A DNA stretch of 64,000 bases, taken from positions 1 through 64,000 of the IMG/VR virus record IMGVR_UViG_3300047335_000079; one strand, given 5' to 3'. The translations under genes and the position numbers were made by a program. The stretch comes from a virus. The stretch's first letter is position 1. The number at the start of each line of letters is the position of its first letter. Of the stretch, positions 53,090-61,957 are shown piece by piece. The notes under the pieces were generated by a model. That model made no database searches. It was not told where the DNA came from and saw only the letters and a list, made by a program, of their open reading frames with translations.

Positions 53090-53988
53090 AATCTAGCACA
53101 GCCGCAGTTTCTCGATTGCGCTTACGACGACTAACCTCGGGCCTTTGTCAGCTTTGCGGCAGGCGTCCGTGCCTGCCTGAACTAAAGTCATGTGGTGCCT
53201 GCTCACTGCGCAACCAGGAAAAAACCAAGGCTGATTGGGTTAAAACGAAATCACAAGAGAGCGAGACCGCTAAGTCAGCGCGCCGAGCGCAAAGCCGTGA
53301 GGCTACCCGCAAACTTCGCGAGGCGCGGCTTGCTAATAATAAGTGTGTTCTGTGCGGCGACTACCCCCCACGCCCAGGGTTTACGCAATGCGAAGCATGC
53401 GCTCAACTCCGCCGCGACCGCGCGCGGGAGTACGAGGCTAAGAGGCGCGCAAATGGAGAGTGTCGTCGATGCCGGAACCCAATTCGCCCTGGAACTCAGC
53501 AGTGTGAGGCTCACTTAGCACTCGATGCAGAGCGCCAGCAAAACCGAATGCCAACCCTACGGTCCCAGCAGCGCGCGGCGGGTATTTGTATTTATTGTGG
53601 CACCCAGCCCGCTCGCGAGGGTCGCGTGGGGTGTGCTATTTGTGCTACAAAAAATAAGGTTTCTTACGACAAGCGGGGTCGGCGGTGGGCACTAAACGTC
53701 CTTTCGCGAAGCCGATGGTCCGCGACTCAGCATGGGGGCAAGCCCCTACTAGTCACCCCCGAATGGCTGGTGGAGTCTCGCTTACAGGCAAATGATACGT
53801 GTGAAGGATGCCTTAAAGTTACTGAAAAACTCCGGCCAGACCACAGCCATCTCGACGGAACCTTCCGAGCATGGTTGTGTGGAACGTGCAACAGCGCGCT
53901 TGGAATGGTTAAGGATAATGACAAAACCCTAGAGCGCTTAGCCCAGATCGTAAAAAGACACGCGGCGGGCACTAGCGAAGAGGCTTAA
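53086..53988 (+). CDS. Endonuclease VII-like nuclease with four Cys repeats
   Basis: 300 residues, GTG start. Four zinc-knuckle repeats: CQLCGRRPCLPELKSCGAC, CVLCGDYPPRPGFTQCEAC, CRRCRNPIRPGTQQC and CIYCGTQPAREGRVGCAIC. The C-terminal 100 residues have CEGCLKVTEKLRPDHSHLDG, FRAWLCGTCNSALG and a D-x(n) helix, the signature of recombination endonuclease VII/HNH enzymes (DH plus N catalytic residues). It has its own consensus promoter and interrupts the scaffold-capsid gene order, as mobile phage endonuclease genes do. It could resolve DNA junctions or act as a homing enzyme. Confidence 0.8.
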   Translation: MKSSTAAVSRLRLRRLTSGLCQLCGRRPCLPELKSCGACSLRNQEKTKADWVKTKSQESETAKSARRAQSREATRKLREARLANNKCVLCGDYPPRPGFTQCEACAQLRRDRAREYEAKRRANGECRRCRNPIRPGTQQCEAHLALDAERQQNRMPTLRSQQRAAGICIYCGTQPAREGRVGCAICATKNKVSYDKRGRRWALNVLSRSRWSATQHGGKPLLVTPEWLVESRLQANDTCEGCLKVTEKLRPDHSHLDGTFRAWLCGTCNSALGMVKDNDKTLERLAQIVKRHAAGTSEEA

Positions 53989-53989
53989 A

Positions 53990-54280
53990 ATGGCCAAGCC
54001 TACACCCGCCTTGCTCAAGCGCCTCAAACCCTGGCAGGTGCTCGTGGTGACCTGGAAAGACTTTCACTCCATGCAAGGCTCGTTTCGAGGCTCGCAGTTT
54101 TTTGATGAGTCGTTCTCGCCGTGTATCCGAAAGACCGTTGGCTTTTACGTCGGTCAGAACGACGAGTGGCTTACCGTCGCGTCCACTGACGACCGTAATG
54201 CGGGCACTGGTGTGAACGATATCGAGGACCTCACCGTGTTCATCATTGCGGGTATTGTTGATATTCAAGTTCTTGAATGA
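53990..54280 (+). CDS. Conserved phage hypothetical protein
   Basis: 96 residues. LKRLKPWQVLVVTWKDFHSM, QFFDESFSPCIRKTVGFYVG, DEWLTVASTDDRN: a small beta-rich protein of a type found in several phages, function unknown. Starts 1 nt after the endonuclease stop. The next 160 nt to the capsid gene hold no gene that I can support. Confidence 0.6.
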   Translation: MAKPTPALLKRLKPWQVLVVTWKDFHSMQGSFRGSQFFDESFSPCIRKTVGFYVGQNDEWLTVASTDDRNAGTGVNDIEDLTVFIIAGIVDIQVLE

Positions 54281-54443
54281 AAACTTAAAAGGTTAGCAAT
54301 ACAAAAAGTATAAACAACAATCAAGACTCCAAGCCATGCTCCTACGCTCTGGTTAAGCCAGCCGGGAGGGATGAGGGTCGCAAAAACTCGTTTGCATTCT
54401 CTCTTCCGTCTTTAGTGCACAGCACTAGGAGCTTTCAACCTCA

Positions 54444-55913
54444 ATGTCTTTTGAGAACATGCCCTCGGCGCTTCTGGATATCTTCCAGCAAAACATGCTG
54501 GACCGCGCATTCCAGGAGTCCCTTGAAGCCATCAACGTCTTTCGGCGCACCACGTATAAGCTTCCGCTCCCCGTTCGCTCGGGCGAGCAGATGATCTATA
54601 CCCGCGCTGGCAAAATCTCGCCAGTGTTCGAGGACCTCGCGCCTTCGGTCAACGTCCCGCTGGACAACGGCCTTACGCAAGGTGGCGTTGGCACGGCCAA
54701 CCCTGCCCCGTACCCCTTCGAGCAGTTCTCGGTCACCATCGGCATGCTGCCGGGGTCGCCGATTGACCTGAACCTCGTGCAGAACCAAGAGACCATCGCG
54801 TCGTTGTTCGCTCAGAACATGATCGAACTCGGCGAGAACGCGGCTCTCTCGATGGACCTGCGCGCAATTCGCGTTGCTCTGCAAGCCTATGAGGGTGGCA
54901 ACACTTTCGCGACGGCTGCGAGCGCGGGCACGGGCCCAACGACCGTTACGGTTGACAACGCCATTGGCTTCGCCACGGCGTTCGCGACTGCGACGTTCCA
55001 GAACGGCGCGACCTTCCCCTATGGCCTGCCAGCGCTGGTGTCGAGCGGCAACCCGCTCGCGGCGGTGCTCAACCATGCGGGTACCAAGACCAATATCTCG
55101 GTTATCGGTGTGGCGTATGACAACGCCTCGGTCGGTGCCAACGGACTGCCCACAAACGTCACGGGCGCGAACAACTCCTCGATGGCGGCTAACGGCCTCA
55201 ACGCGGGTTGGAGCGGCACGCTGACGATTTCGGGCGCGGTCACGATTGACGAAGGTGACAGCATCAGTGCTGTTGACGGCTCGGCCATTCTGCGCCCGAA
55301 CGGCAAGCTCACGCGCTATGCGATGGATGCCTCTGACACCATCGGTGCTCAGTTGGTCATCAACGCGGTCGCGGCGCTTCGTCGGAACGGCGTCAAACCT
55401 CCGCTGTCGGACGGCACGTATCCGTGCTATATCGACCCGGTTGTGGACGCTCAGTTCTTCACTGACCCGCAGTACCAGATCATGAGCCAAGGGCAAGTCG
55501 CTTCGGCGGACTTCCACAACGCTCGGGTCTCGCGGAACTTTGGTGTGACGTTCATCCCGACGACCAACCTCCCGGCCTACACCCTCACCAACCACGCAGC
55601 CGTGTCGCTCACGACCCGCCGCGCGCTGGTCTGCGGTGAGAAATGGCTCCAGGAGTCGCCGTTCGCGGGCGTGGGCCCTGCGATTGCCTCGCTCCCCGAT
55701 ATGGGTGTGGCGGACTACCGTGTGGTCGATGACATTGTGTTCGTCAACCGCATGCCGCTGGACCGTGCCGGTCAGATTCTCTCGGCCATGTGGTACTGGA
55801 TTGGCGGGTTCGTCGTCCCGACGTTCGCGACCATCACTCCAGCCGTCATCCCGACAGCGACTGCCGCGCGGTACAAATCCGCCGTCATCATCGAAGTCGC
55901 GAGCGCGAGCTAA
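54444..55913 (+). CDS. Major capsid protein
   Basis: 489 residues. Order portal, scaffold, then this large beta/alpha protein identifies it. LDIFQQNMLDRAFQESLEAI at the N-terminus, YKLPLPVRSGEQMIYTRAG, FAQNMIELGENAALSMDLRA (spine helix-like), a Gly/Asn-rich insertion around residues 150-280, and the P-domain-like VINAVAALRRNGVKPP followed by YPCYIDPVVDAQFFTDPQYQ. Probably the HK97 fold. A 12-bp hairpin follows the stop. Confidence 0.8.
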   Translation: MSFENMPSALLDIFQQNMLDRAFQESLEAINVFRRTTYKLPLPVRSGEQMIYTRAGKISPVFEDLAPSVNVPLDNGLTQGGVGTANPAPYPFEQFSVTIGMLPGSPIDLNLVQNQETIASLFAQNMIELGENAALSMDLRAIRVALQAYEGGNTFATAASAGTGPTTVTVDNAIGFATAFATATFQNGATFPYGLPALVSSGNPLAAVLNHAGTKTNISVIGVAYDNASVGANGLPTNVTGANNSSMAANGLNAGWSGTLTISGAVTIDEGDSISAVDGSAILRPNGKLTRYAMDASDTIGAQLVINAVAALRRNGVKPPLSDGTYPCYIDPVVDAQFFTDPQYQIMSQGQVASADFHNARVSRNFGVTFIPTTNLPAYTLTNHAAVSLTTRRALVCGEKWLQESPFAGVGPAIASLPDMGVADYRVVDDIVFVNRMPLDRAGQILSAMWYWIGGFVVPTFATITPAVIPTATAARYKSAVIIEVASAS

Positions 55914-55923
55914 CTAGGAGTTG

Positions 55924-55955
55924 GGTCACCACTGATGTAGAAGTCAGTGGTGACC
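55924..55955 (+). promoter_or_regulatory. Hairpin after capsid gene
   Basis: GTCACCACTGA (55925-55935) and TCAGTGGTGAC (55944-55954) pair perfectly (12 bp including flanking G-C) around TGTAGAAG. No U-tract follows. Likely an RNA processing or stability element that raises capsid mRNA over downstream genes. The loop resembles that of the hairpin at 61912-61938. Confidence 0.65.
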
Positions 55956-55975
55956 TAGTTCTTGGAGACAACTAA

Positions 55976-56218
55976 ATGGCTTTAGACGCATCCGCCCACC
56001 CTGGGACCCCCGCGTTCAACCCAGAATACACTGCCACGACCCTCGCGGGTACGGGGCCTGCTGACATTGCGGGGCTCACGGACACCAACTTGGTGACCCC
56101 ACTTTCTTCGTTTGGCTACGTCTACGGTGGCCAAGCCCTCTCGTTTCAGAAAAGCATGCCTCGCATCGTTGACCCTGCGCTGAAAGCGGAGCTTCTGGCT
56201 GCTGGATTGGTGGACTAA
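55976..56218 (+). CDS. Small structural protein, possible head-decoration or fibritin-like factor
   Basis: 80 residues: ALDASAHPGTPAFNPEYTAT, ALSFQKSMPRIVDPALKAEL. GGAG lies 9 nt upstream of the ATG. Position right after the capsid suggests a head-associated protein. TAATG to the next gene. Confidence 0.5.
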   Translation: MALDASAHPGTPAFNPEYTATTLAGTGPADIAGLTDTNLVTPLSSFGYVYGGQALSFQKSMPRIVDPALKAELLAAGLVD

Positions 56219-56508
56219 TGCCTGGAGAGTCAATGGGTGCAGACGGGGCGTTTATGGAAACGCTTCTTCGTAGCCAGCAAATGCGCGAGTACGTCGAGCG
56301 CGGGCACATGGGCGAAGCCACCGACCTTGAAATCAAGCCGCCTAAGAAAGGCACCAAGCACGTCGCCTGGATTCTTGTTCGCGACTGCACGGCTGTGTCT
56401 GATGGCTCGGGTCCGATTCGCTTTAAGGCTGGATATCGCGTCACCGATCTCGCGGTGAAAAAGATGCTCGAAGGCGCGGGAGCCAAACTCAAACCAACGG
56501 CGGCGTAA
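56218..56508 (+). CDS. Hypothetical structural protein
   Basis: 96 residues. Helical N-terminus (METLLRSQQMREYVERGHMG), then KHVAWILVRDCTAVSDGSGP and AGYRVTDLAVKKMLEGAGA. Probably part of the neck/connector set. No family recognised. Confidence 0.5.
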   Translation: MPGESMGADGAFMETLLRSQQMREYVERGHMGEATDLEIKPPKKGTKHVAWILVRDCTAVSDGSGPIRFKAGYRVTDLAVKKMLEGAGAKLKPTAA

Positions 56509-56511
56509 GCC

Positions 56512-57342
56512 ATGCTGTTGGAAATGGACAAAGCTGCAATTCGCCGCCATCTTGGCATCGCGTTTGCGGGCATCGGGGGCTTTCAGGACACTATTGGGAT
56601 TCGCACGGTCACACGTGCGGGCCAATTAGAGTGGTACATGAACGCACTCCAGCCGCCCGAGGAGTCCATTTTACTTGGTGCTCCGTTTGGTCAGGCACTG
56701 CTCTTTGGGCCAGTTGTCTTGAACCAAGTGCTGGGCTTCACCATCACGACCAACCTCACGGCAGTGTCCCCGTATTCACCGACCGTGTGGCCGACGATCT
56801 TTTACACCGTCACGCAAGACGACTTGAATTCGCAGTACCCATTGGCCCAAGTTGCAGCGAACGCAGCACTCGCAATCAACCAGGCGGGCACGGGCGTCAT
56901 CTGTGCGACGGGCAAAATCTCAACTGCCGACGCCAACATTGGCGGCTATCCGGGCTTTGCTGAAATGTACTTCATGGCTGCGAACCGCCAGACGTTTCAA
57001 CTCGTTACCACGGGCCCGCTGCAACTGGGTGCTGATGGTACGGTGCTCCCGTATCCGCAGTTGTCCGTTGAGTCAGAGACTTCGGCGACCAACACCGTGT
57101 ACAGCGGGATGCTCCCTCTGTGCAACTACCTTGAATCTTCGATGTACGGTGTCGATGCGCGGCTTGCCTTCTGGCAGGCTGGTGCCAGTTCAACTGGTCA
57201 GGTGAACTTCAATCGCATGGAGCTTCGCCAGCGCCAGGCGCTGTATCGCTATACCGTTCGCCAAATGGCCGTCTTGCTTGGATTCACCCTCGGGGAGCAC
57301 CAAGGCGTCGGGCCTCAGGCCTACGGTATTCCTGGTACGTAA
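56512..57342 (+). CDS. Neck/connector protein
   Basis: 276 residues. RRHLGIAFAGIGGFQDTIGI at the start, YSPTVWPTIFYTVTQDDLNS, then a beta-rich middle and a C-terminal helix RMELRQRQALYRYTVRQMAV. Gene position between capsid and sheath makes it a head-tail connector or head completion protein. TAATG overlap with the next gene. Confidence 0.55.
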   Translation: MLLEMDKAAIRRHLGIAFAGIGGFQDTIGIRTVTRAGQLEWYMNALQPPEESILLGAPFGQALLFGPVVLNQVLGFTITTNLTAVSPYSPTVWPTIFYTVTQDDLNSQYPLAQVAANAALAINQAGTGVICATGKISTADANIGGYPGFAEMYFMAANRQTFQLVTTGPLQLGADGTVLPYPQLSVESETSATNTVYSGMLPLCNYLESSMYGVDARLAFWQAGASSTGQVNFNRMELRQRQALYRYTVRQMAVLLGFTLGEHQGVGPQAYGIPGT

Positions 57343-58094
57343 TGTCCGTCAAGGTTGTAGACAACGCCCTGCGCCAAGCGCTGGGCCAGGGCGTGCCTGT
57401 CATTGCAGAAACGTACCAAGTCTATCGGCTCTCATCTACTTCAACTGGCCAGTACATGGCACCAGAGAATCTGGTCATTCCGTATTTTCAAGCCCGTATT
57501 GTGTTCAAGCCACCCTCTGTCCTTGCTGAGCAAATCATGCTCTACAAGATGTACTATTCAGGTATGTGCGACACAAGAAGCTTGCAAATCGGCGATGTGT
57601 TAGTTCAAACGGGCCCGCAGTTAACGGGCATTCCCGATGGCCGCATCTTTGTGCTTGCAGATGTTCAGCCCCTGCTTGCACCCTTATTCATTCGTACCGA
57701 AGTGCCTGGCTCGATCTCACGCCCTCACTCGCCCTCGCAAGAAGCAGAACCCCTCTTGGGTGACGGCGGTGAGGCTCGCGTGACCAAAGAGACTGAGTGG
57801 CTGCTCACGCTCAACAACGGGCTGTTTGACTTCACCCCTACGGGACCCGCTTGCACGGTACCACTGGGTATTGCCCTGCGTGAACGTGGTGGCTCGGCGC
57901 AAGAGTTGAAATACCCAACCGCTGCTCCACGCGGCGAATACGATTGCTTCATTCCTGAGTTGCCTGGTTACCAAGCCCAGGTGAACGATATGCTCTCTGA
58001 CGCGCACGGCAATCGCTTTCGCATTACCGTCGTCGTGCTCTATGATGTTGGTGTGCGTGGCTGGCAGTGCCGTGCGGAGACCATGTTTATCTAA
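57342..58094 (+). CDS. Neck/head-closure protein
   Basis: 250 residues: NALRQALGQGVPVIAETYQV, GDVLVQTGPQLTGIPDGRIF, and C-terminal GNRFRITVVVLYDVGVRGWQ. Beta-rich as expected for a tail-terminator or head-closure protein. Its stop overlaps the receiver-domain gene (TAATG). Confidence 0.5.
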   Translation: MSVKVVDNALRQALGQGVPVIAETYQVYRLSSTSTGQYMAPENLVIPYFQARIVFKPPSVLAEQIMLYKMYYSGMCDTRSLQIGDVLVQTGPQLTGIPDGRIFVLADVQPLLAPLFIRTEVPGSISRPHSPSQEAEPLLGDGGEARVTKETEWLLTLNNGLFDFTPTGPACTVPLGIALRERGGSAQELKYPTAAPRGEYDCFIPELPGYQAQVNDMLSDAHGNRFRITVVVLYDVGVRGWQCRAETMFI

Positions 58095-58456
58095 TGATTA
58101 CCGCAATCATCGCAGACGACGCCAAGCTCATGCGTGATCGCTGTATTCAAGTCTGCCGCAACACCAGAGTCGTTGAAGTTATTGGTGAGGCTGAGACCGG
58201 CCAAGAAGCCTATGACTTAGTGCATAAATTGAAGCCGGAGTTGCTGCTCACCGACGTGCAAATGCTCCAGATGACGGGGCTTGAAGTGGCGCGCAAACTC
58301 GCCGCCGAGGGCAGCGAAACCAAGATTATCCTCGTCACTTCAATGGCCCAGAAGGGCTCGGGCGGGGACGAGTTCTTGCGGCTCATCAAACCGTTCCATG
58401 CCTTGCAAATGCAGGCGCTCTTGTGGCAGTTGTTCGGCGAGCGGGCGCGTGCCTAG
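58094..58456 (+). CDS. Stand-alone response-regulator receiver (REC) domain
   Basis: 120 residues. ITAIIADDAKLMRDRC supplies the acidic pair (DD), LLTDVQMLQMTGLEVARKL the phosphoacceptor Asp in beta3, IILVTSM the conserved Ser/Thr of beta4 and RLIKPF the Lys of beta5: all residues needed for aspartyl phosphorylation are present. No output domain. It is translationally coupled between head-tail genes, which is highly unusual. Confidence 0.8.
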   Translation: MITAIIADDAKLMRDRCIQVCRNTRVVEVIGEAETGQEAYDLVHKLKPELLLTDVQMLQMTGLEVARKLAAEGSETKIILVTSMAQKGSGGDEFLRLIKPFHALQMQALLWQLFGERARA

Positions 58457-59273
58457 TTTAGACACCATCCTGACGGATTTGAAAAACGATCTCGTTCAGG
58501 CGCTCCAACCCTATCAGCCAAACCTGCCGCCGCTGTATCCCAACGCGGACCCGCGCGCGGGCGCTATTCCGCCTACGCTCATTACGATTGGCGAGGTCAA
58601 CCAGTACCCAACGCTTGAAAGATTAGAGAATCATTACGCGCAGGTCACCATGTACTTTCAGCATGGTCGCTCCTCGCCGATGCCCTACATCAACAATACG
58701 GCGACGTTCCAGACTCCTCTCCTTGGCTCGCCGTCGAGTGGCATTCGCTACATGCCGTTTGCGCGCATGACAAAGCAGGTCTACATTGAGGTGTGGAGTT
58801 ACGACTCCCCCACCCGTGACGCCATTGCCCTGCTTATCCACCAGCACTTGGGCGACTACTATCGCATCATCAACAGCGTAGATAAAACGGTTGAACTTTT
58901 CGTTTTTGAAGCTCGGGACGATGAGGATATGGAGCAGTTGGACTCGGTGTATGTCGCTGAGTTCACCTATCGCTGTGACTTCATGCAAACCGTCGAGGAC
59001 GATATCACCGTCGTCGAACAGGTCGAGGAGCGCCTTACCACCCCGGCTGAAGAGATCATTTCAACCCTGCCGAAGGATACGCTCAACATCATCGCCGGTG
59101 AAACCGCCGTGGCCGGTGGCGACGAGGTGGTCACCCCCGTTACCCGGCCTATTGAAGAGACCGATACGGCGTCGAATTGGCAAGAGGCGTCTGCTCTTTT
59201 GCGGGGCATTGCCGACTCGTCCATCAACATCACTGAAACGGCTACCACGCCAGGAGACACCCCGACTCTATGA
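58449..59273 (+). CDS. Tail completion/neck protein
   Basis: 274 residues from GTG 58449, overlapping the receiver gene by 8 nt. DTILTDLKNDLVQALQPYQP, RLENHYAQVTMYFQHGRSSP, YIEVWSYDSPTRDAIALLIH and YVAEFTYRCDFMQTVEDDIT resemble tail terminator-like proteins; the last 90 residues are Thr/Glu-rich and disordered. Confidence 0.55.
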   Translation: MPSLDTILTDLKNDLVQALQPYQPNLPPLYPNADPRAGAIPPTLITIGEVNQYPTLERLENHYAQVTMYFQHGRSSPMPYINNTATFQTPLLGSPSSGIRYMPFARMTKQVYIEVWSYDSPTRDAIALLIHQHLGDYYRIINSVDKTVELFVFEARDDEDMEQLDSVYVAEFTYRCDFMQTVEDDITVVEQVEERLTTPAEEIISTLPKDTLNIIAGETAVAGGDEVVTPVTRPIEETDTASNWQEASALLRGIADSSINITETATTPGDTPTL

Positions 59274-59488
59274 AATACCTCGTCCGCCACGGCTTCCTAA
59301 AACACAAGCCAGGAGACCTCCTGGACAAGGACCCCGGTCGCCATTGGCGGGACCGGAACTTTGTCATGGCCGTGGATATGGAAGAAACGGTAAAACTTGA
59401 GAGTAAAACCGAGCCCGAAGTCAAACCAAACAGAGACCGCGTTCGCACCTTCCGTGAGCGCAATCCAGTGCCGGAGCAGACCGACTAA
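59270..59488 (+). CDS. Small hypothetical protein
   Basis: 72 residues. KYLVRHGFLKHKPGDLLDKD followed by charged, disordered sequence. It links the neck genes to the sheath and overlaps both neighbours by a few nucleotides. Confidence 0.5.
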   Translation: MKYLVRHGFLKHKPGDLLDKDPGRHWRDRNFVMAVDMEETVKLESKTEPEVKPNRDRVRTFRERNPVPEQTD

Positions 59489-61374
59489 TGGCCCAAGTTA
59501 TCTATGGTAATGTGAACCCTTCTGGGCTCATCTTAGACGACGTTTATATTGCCGTCCTGGCTCCGGGCGCTGTCTCGGGCAACAACAACGAGAACTACAA
59601 CGGCGGCTGCGTCGGCGCGGCTGGCTGGGGCCCTAAAAACTCCCCACAATTTTGCTATACACCACAGGACCTAGTAGCGACTTACGGCGTCCCGATTAAC
59701 TCGGGCTTTGACGTTGTACAAGAAGGCGCGCTTTTCCTCGCTCAGGCCCCCATTGGTGGTGTGTATGCTGTTCGAGTCACCGATAACACGGATACAGCGG
59801 CTACGGGCTTTCTGCCTGACTCCTCTGCCGCTCACGGTGTGAACCTCACGGGTAAGTACACGGGCTCGTATGGCAACACGATTCGCGTCGTGCTGACCCC
59901 CGGCACCAACTCCACGAGCGGCACGCCGACGTGGAAAGTTGTCGTTCAACTCGGCTCCAACCAGCCTGAAACTTTTGACCGCATTCCCCAGGGCACTGGC
60001 GGTGCGGTTTGGGCGAACATTGCTGCGGCGATTAATAACACGATCACCGGCTCGCAGTACATCATCGCCGCTCTCCCCGGCACCCCCTCGACGCTTAACC
60101 CTGGTGCCGCTGGCGCTTCGGTGACGCTCTCGGGCGGCACTGACGGTGCGGCGCTGGACGATGCAAATGTCCCGCCCGTTGCTGCGACGGGCACGTTTAC
60201 CTTTGCAACGTATGACGCGGGCCAAGTGCTCGAAGTCTTTGTCGGCGGCATCCCCTACTCGTACACGCAAGCCACGGACCTGCCGACCAGCGTTGCTGGT
60301 CTTGCGGGTGTCATTGGTTCGAGCGGAGTGACTACGGCCACGGCGAGCGGCGACGTTCTGACCTTGACTGCAAATACGCCAGGCGCGGCGGGCAACTCGA
60401 TTTCAATCGACTGTGCGACGCCTCAGGGCACCACGACTGTCGTCAAGTCGGGCGCGTTTCTCACGGGCGGCGTTGACGCGATTCCGAACGTGCTCATCGG
60501 TCAAGACGGCAACGCTGGGGACCGCACGGGCATGTACACGCTTCGTGGCCTGCCAGGCCTCGATGTTGTGTGGCTGTGCGGCTTCCACGACTCGGAAAAC
60601 TGGGCCACCATTGGTGAGTTCGCGCAGAGCGAACAGGCGACGGGCTTTGCGTCCTTTGCCCCCAACCAGACCGTCGCACAGGTCGTATCGGCCAAACTTG
60701 AAGCGGAGCTTGACAGCCCGTATCTGGTCATGCTCAAAGATTGGGTCACGTATGCTGACTCGTTCTTGAACTTGAATGTCTCGGTTCCGCCTGCCTGCGT
60801 GGCGGCTGGTATCTCGGCGAGCCTTTCGCCGGAACAAAGCCCTGGCAACAAGGCGGTCAACGGCATCATCGGAACGGACGCGACTCTGGGTGCGAACCCA
60901 CAGCCGTACTCCAATTCGGACCTCTCGGTCCTGCAAGCCAACGGCATCAACCTCATCTGCAACCCCATCCCGCTGGGTCAGGTGTTCGGCCTGCGTCACG
61001 GGCTCAACACGTCGTCCAACTCCGGCACCAACGAGATTTCTTACTCGCGTAAGACCAACTCGATTATCCGTGACCTGTCCACTTTGCTGGGTCAGTTCGT
61101 GGATATGGTTCAGGGCACCTCGCCTCAGGACCCCGTGCGTCTGGCGGTCAACTCGACGCTGACGGGCTACTTCCAGCCGCAGGTCAAAGCGTTTGAGATC
61201 GACGCCTACACGGTCAAGTGCGACCTGACCAACAACTCGGTGGCCAACATCAAACGTGGCCTTCTGGTGGCGGACATTGCTGTTGCCTACATGAACGTGA
61301 TCTCGAAGTTCATCGTGAACCTGACCGCTGGTCAGACGGTTACGATCTCCACTTCCTCGGTCACGAGTTCTTAA
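59488..61374 (+). CDS. Contractile tail sheath protein
   Basis: 628 residues. N-terminal SGLILDDVYIAVLAPG and GAAGWGPKNSPQFCYTPQDL resemble the opening of sheath proteins; GVYAVRVTDNTDT and GKYTGSYGNTIRVVLTPG are typical sheath strands; the C-terminal third has KTNSIIRDLSTLLGQFVDMV, FQPQVKAFEIDAYTVKCDLT and the terminal strand VISKFIVNLTAGQ used for inter-subunit linkage. Defines the virion as contractile-tailed. Followed 24 nt later by the tube gene. Confidence 0.85.
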   Translation: MAQVIYGNVNPSGLILDDVYIAVLAPGAVSGNNNENYNGGCVGAAGWGPKNSPQFCYTPQDLVATYGVPINSGFDVVQEGALFLAQAPIGGVYAVRVTDNTDTAATGFLPDSSAAHGVNLTGKYTGSYGNTIRVVLTPGTNSTSGTPTWKVVVQLGSNQPETFDRIPQGTGGAVWANIAAAINNTITGSQYIIAALPGTPSTLNPGAAGASVTLSGGTDGAALDDANVPPVAATGTFTFATYDAGQVLEVFVGGIPYSYTQATDLPTSVAGLAGVIGSSGVTTATASGDVLTLTANTPGAAGNSISIDCATPQGTTTVVKSGAFLTGGVDAIPNVLIGQDGNAGDRTGMYTLRGLPGLDVVWLCGFHDSENWATIGEFAQSEQATGFASFAPNQTVAQVVSAKLEAELDSPYLVMLKDWVTYADSFLNLNVSVPPACVAAGISASLSPEQSPGNKAVNGIIGTDATLGANPQPYSNSDLSVLQANGINLICNPIPLGQVFGLRHGLNTSSNSGTNEISYSRKTNSIIRDLSTLLGQFVDMVQGTSPQDPVRLAVNSTLTGYFQPQVKAFEIDAYTVKCDLTNNSVANIKRGLLVADIAVAYMNVISKFIVNLTAGQTVTISTSSVTSS

Positions 61375-61398
61375 GAGGGGAACGTCTAAGAGACTATC

Positions 61399-61878
61399 AT
61401 GGCACAACAGAACGTAGGCCGCGACCTCACAATCTCGTTTAGCATCGGTGGCGTTTCCGTTGCGGACTTCGGTCTGTACACCGACACGCACTTCCAGCCC
61501 CAGTGGACGGAAGTTCGCACGCGCCCGACGAACAACAACGGCATCCCGGAAGCCCGTTCGGTGTTTGGCGGCTACGATGTGACCATCGCGTTTGACCGTG
61601 TGAACGGTATCGCGGAATCGCTCATTCAGTTCTTCGAGGACAACTGGATTGCGGGTAACCCCGACGTGGCCGTTAACCTCTACGTCACCATCCGCAACTC
61701 GGACGGCACGACCGATCAAATCGTCTACTCCGAAGGCATCATGTACCCCACGGACGGTGGGTCGTACAAGGGCACGGATGTGGTCCCGATGACGTTCAAA
61801 TGCTTCTTCAAGAGCCGCACGACCCTCTCGGCGGCTGCGGCGTCCTTCTCGGGAGCAGCACTCACCTTCGCGAGCTAA
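61399..61878 (+). CDS. Tail tube protein
   Basis: 159 residues. QQNVGRDLTISFSIGGVSVA, GYDVTIAFDRVNGIAESLIQ, FFEDNWIAG and YPTDGGSYKGTDVVPMTFKC match the two-sheet beta layout of myovirus tube proteins. Length is normal. Immediately downstream of the sheath and followed by a promoter-hairpin element. Confidence 0.8.
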   Translation: MAQQNVGRDLTISFSIGGVSVADFGLYTDTHFQPQWTEVRTRPTNNNGIPEARSVFGGYDVTIAFDRVNGIAESLIQFFEDNWIAGNPDVAVNLYVTIRNSDGTTDQIVYSEGIMYPTDGGSYKGTDVVPMTFKCFFKSRTTLSAAAASFSGAALTFAS

Positions 61879-61883
61879 GTCCC

Positions 61884-61938
61884 TTAGAAAGTTTCGTTAG
61901 GGAGTGGTATAATGAGTCTGATGTAAAGTCAGGCTCAT
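61884..61938 (+). promoter_or_regulatory. Promoter overlapping a hairpin after tail tube gene
   Basis: TTAGAA (61884-61889), 18-nt spacer, extended -10 GTGGTATAAT (hexamer 61908-61913). The -10 runs into the hairpin ATGAGTCTGA/TCAGGCTCAT (61912-61921, 61929-61938), followed by TTTGCCTTTT, a possible terminator. The loop and inner stem (CTGATGTAAAGTCAG) resemble the hairpin after the capsid gene. Confidence 0.55.
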
Positions 61939-61957
61939 TTGCCTTTTAGGAGAGAAC

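Noticed and set aside
54441-55595. 384-codon minus-strand ORF opposite the capsid gene
   Set aside because: Antisense shadow of the capsid gene with Arg-rich composition and no start signals.
60403-61719. 438-codon minus-strand ORF opposite the sheath gene
   Set aside because: Arg/Asp/Val-rich composition typical of the antisense of a GC-rich coding gene; the sheath reading is clearly real.
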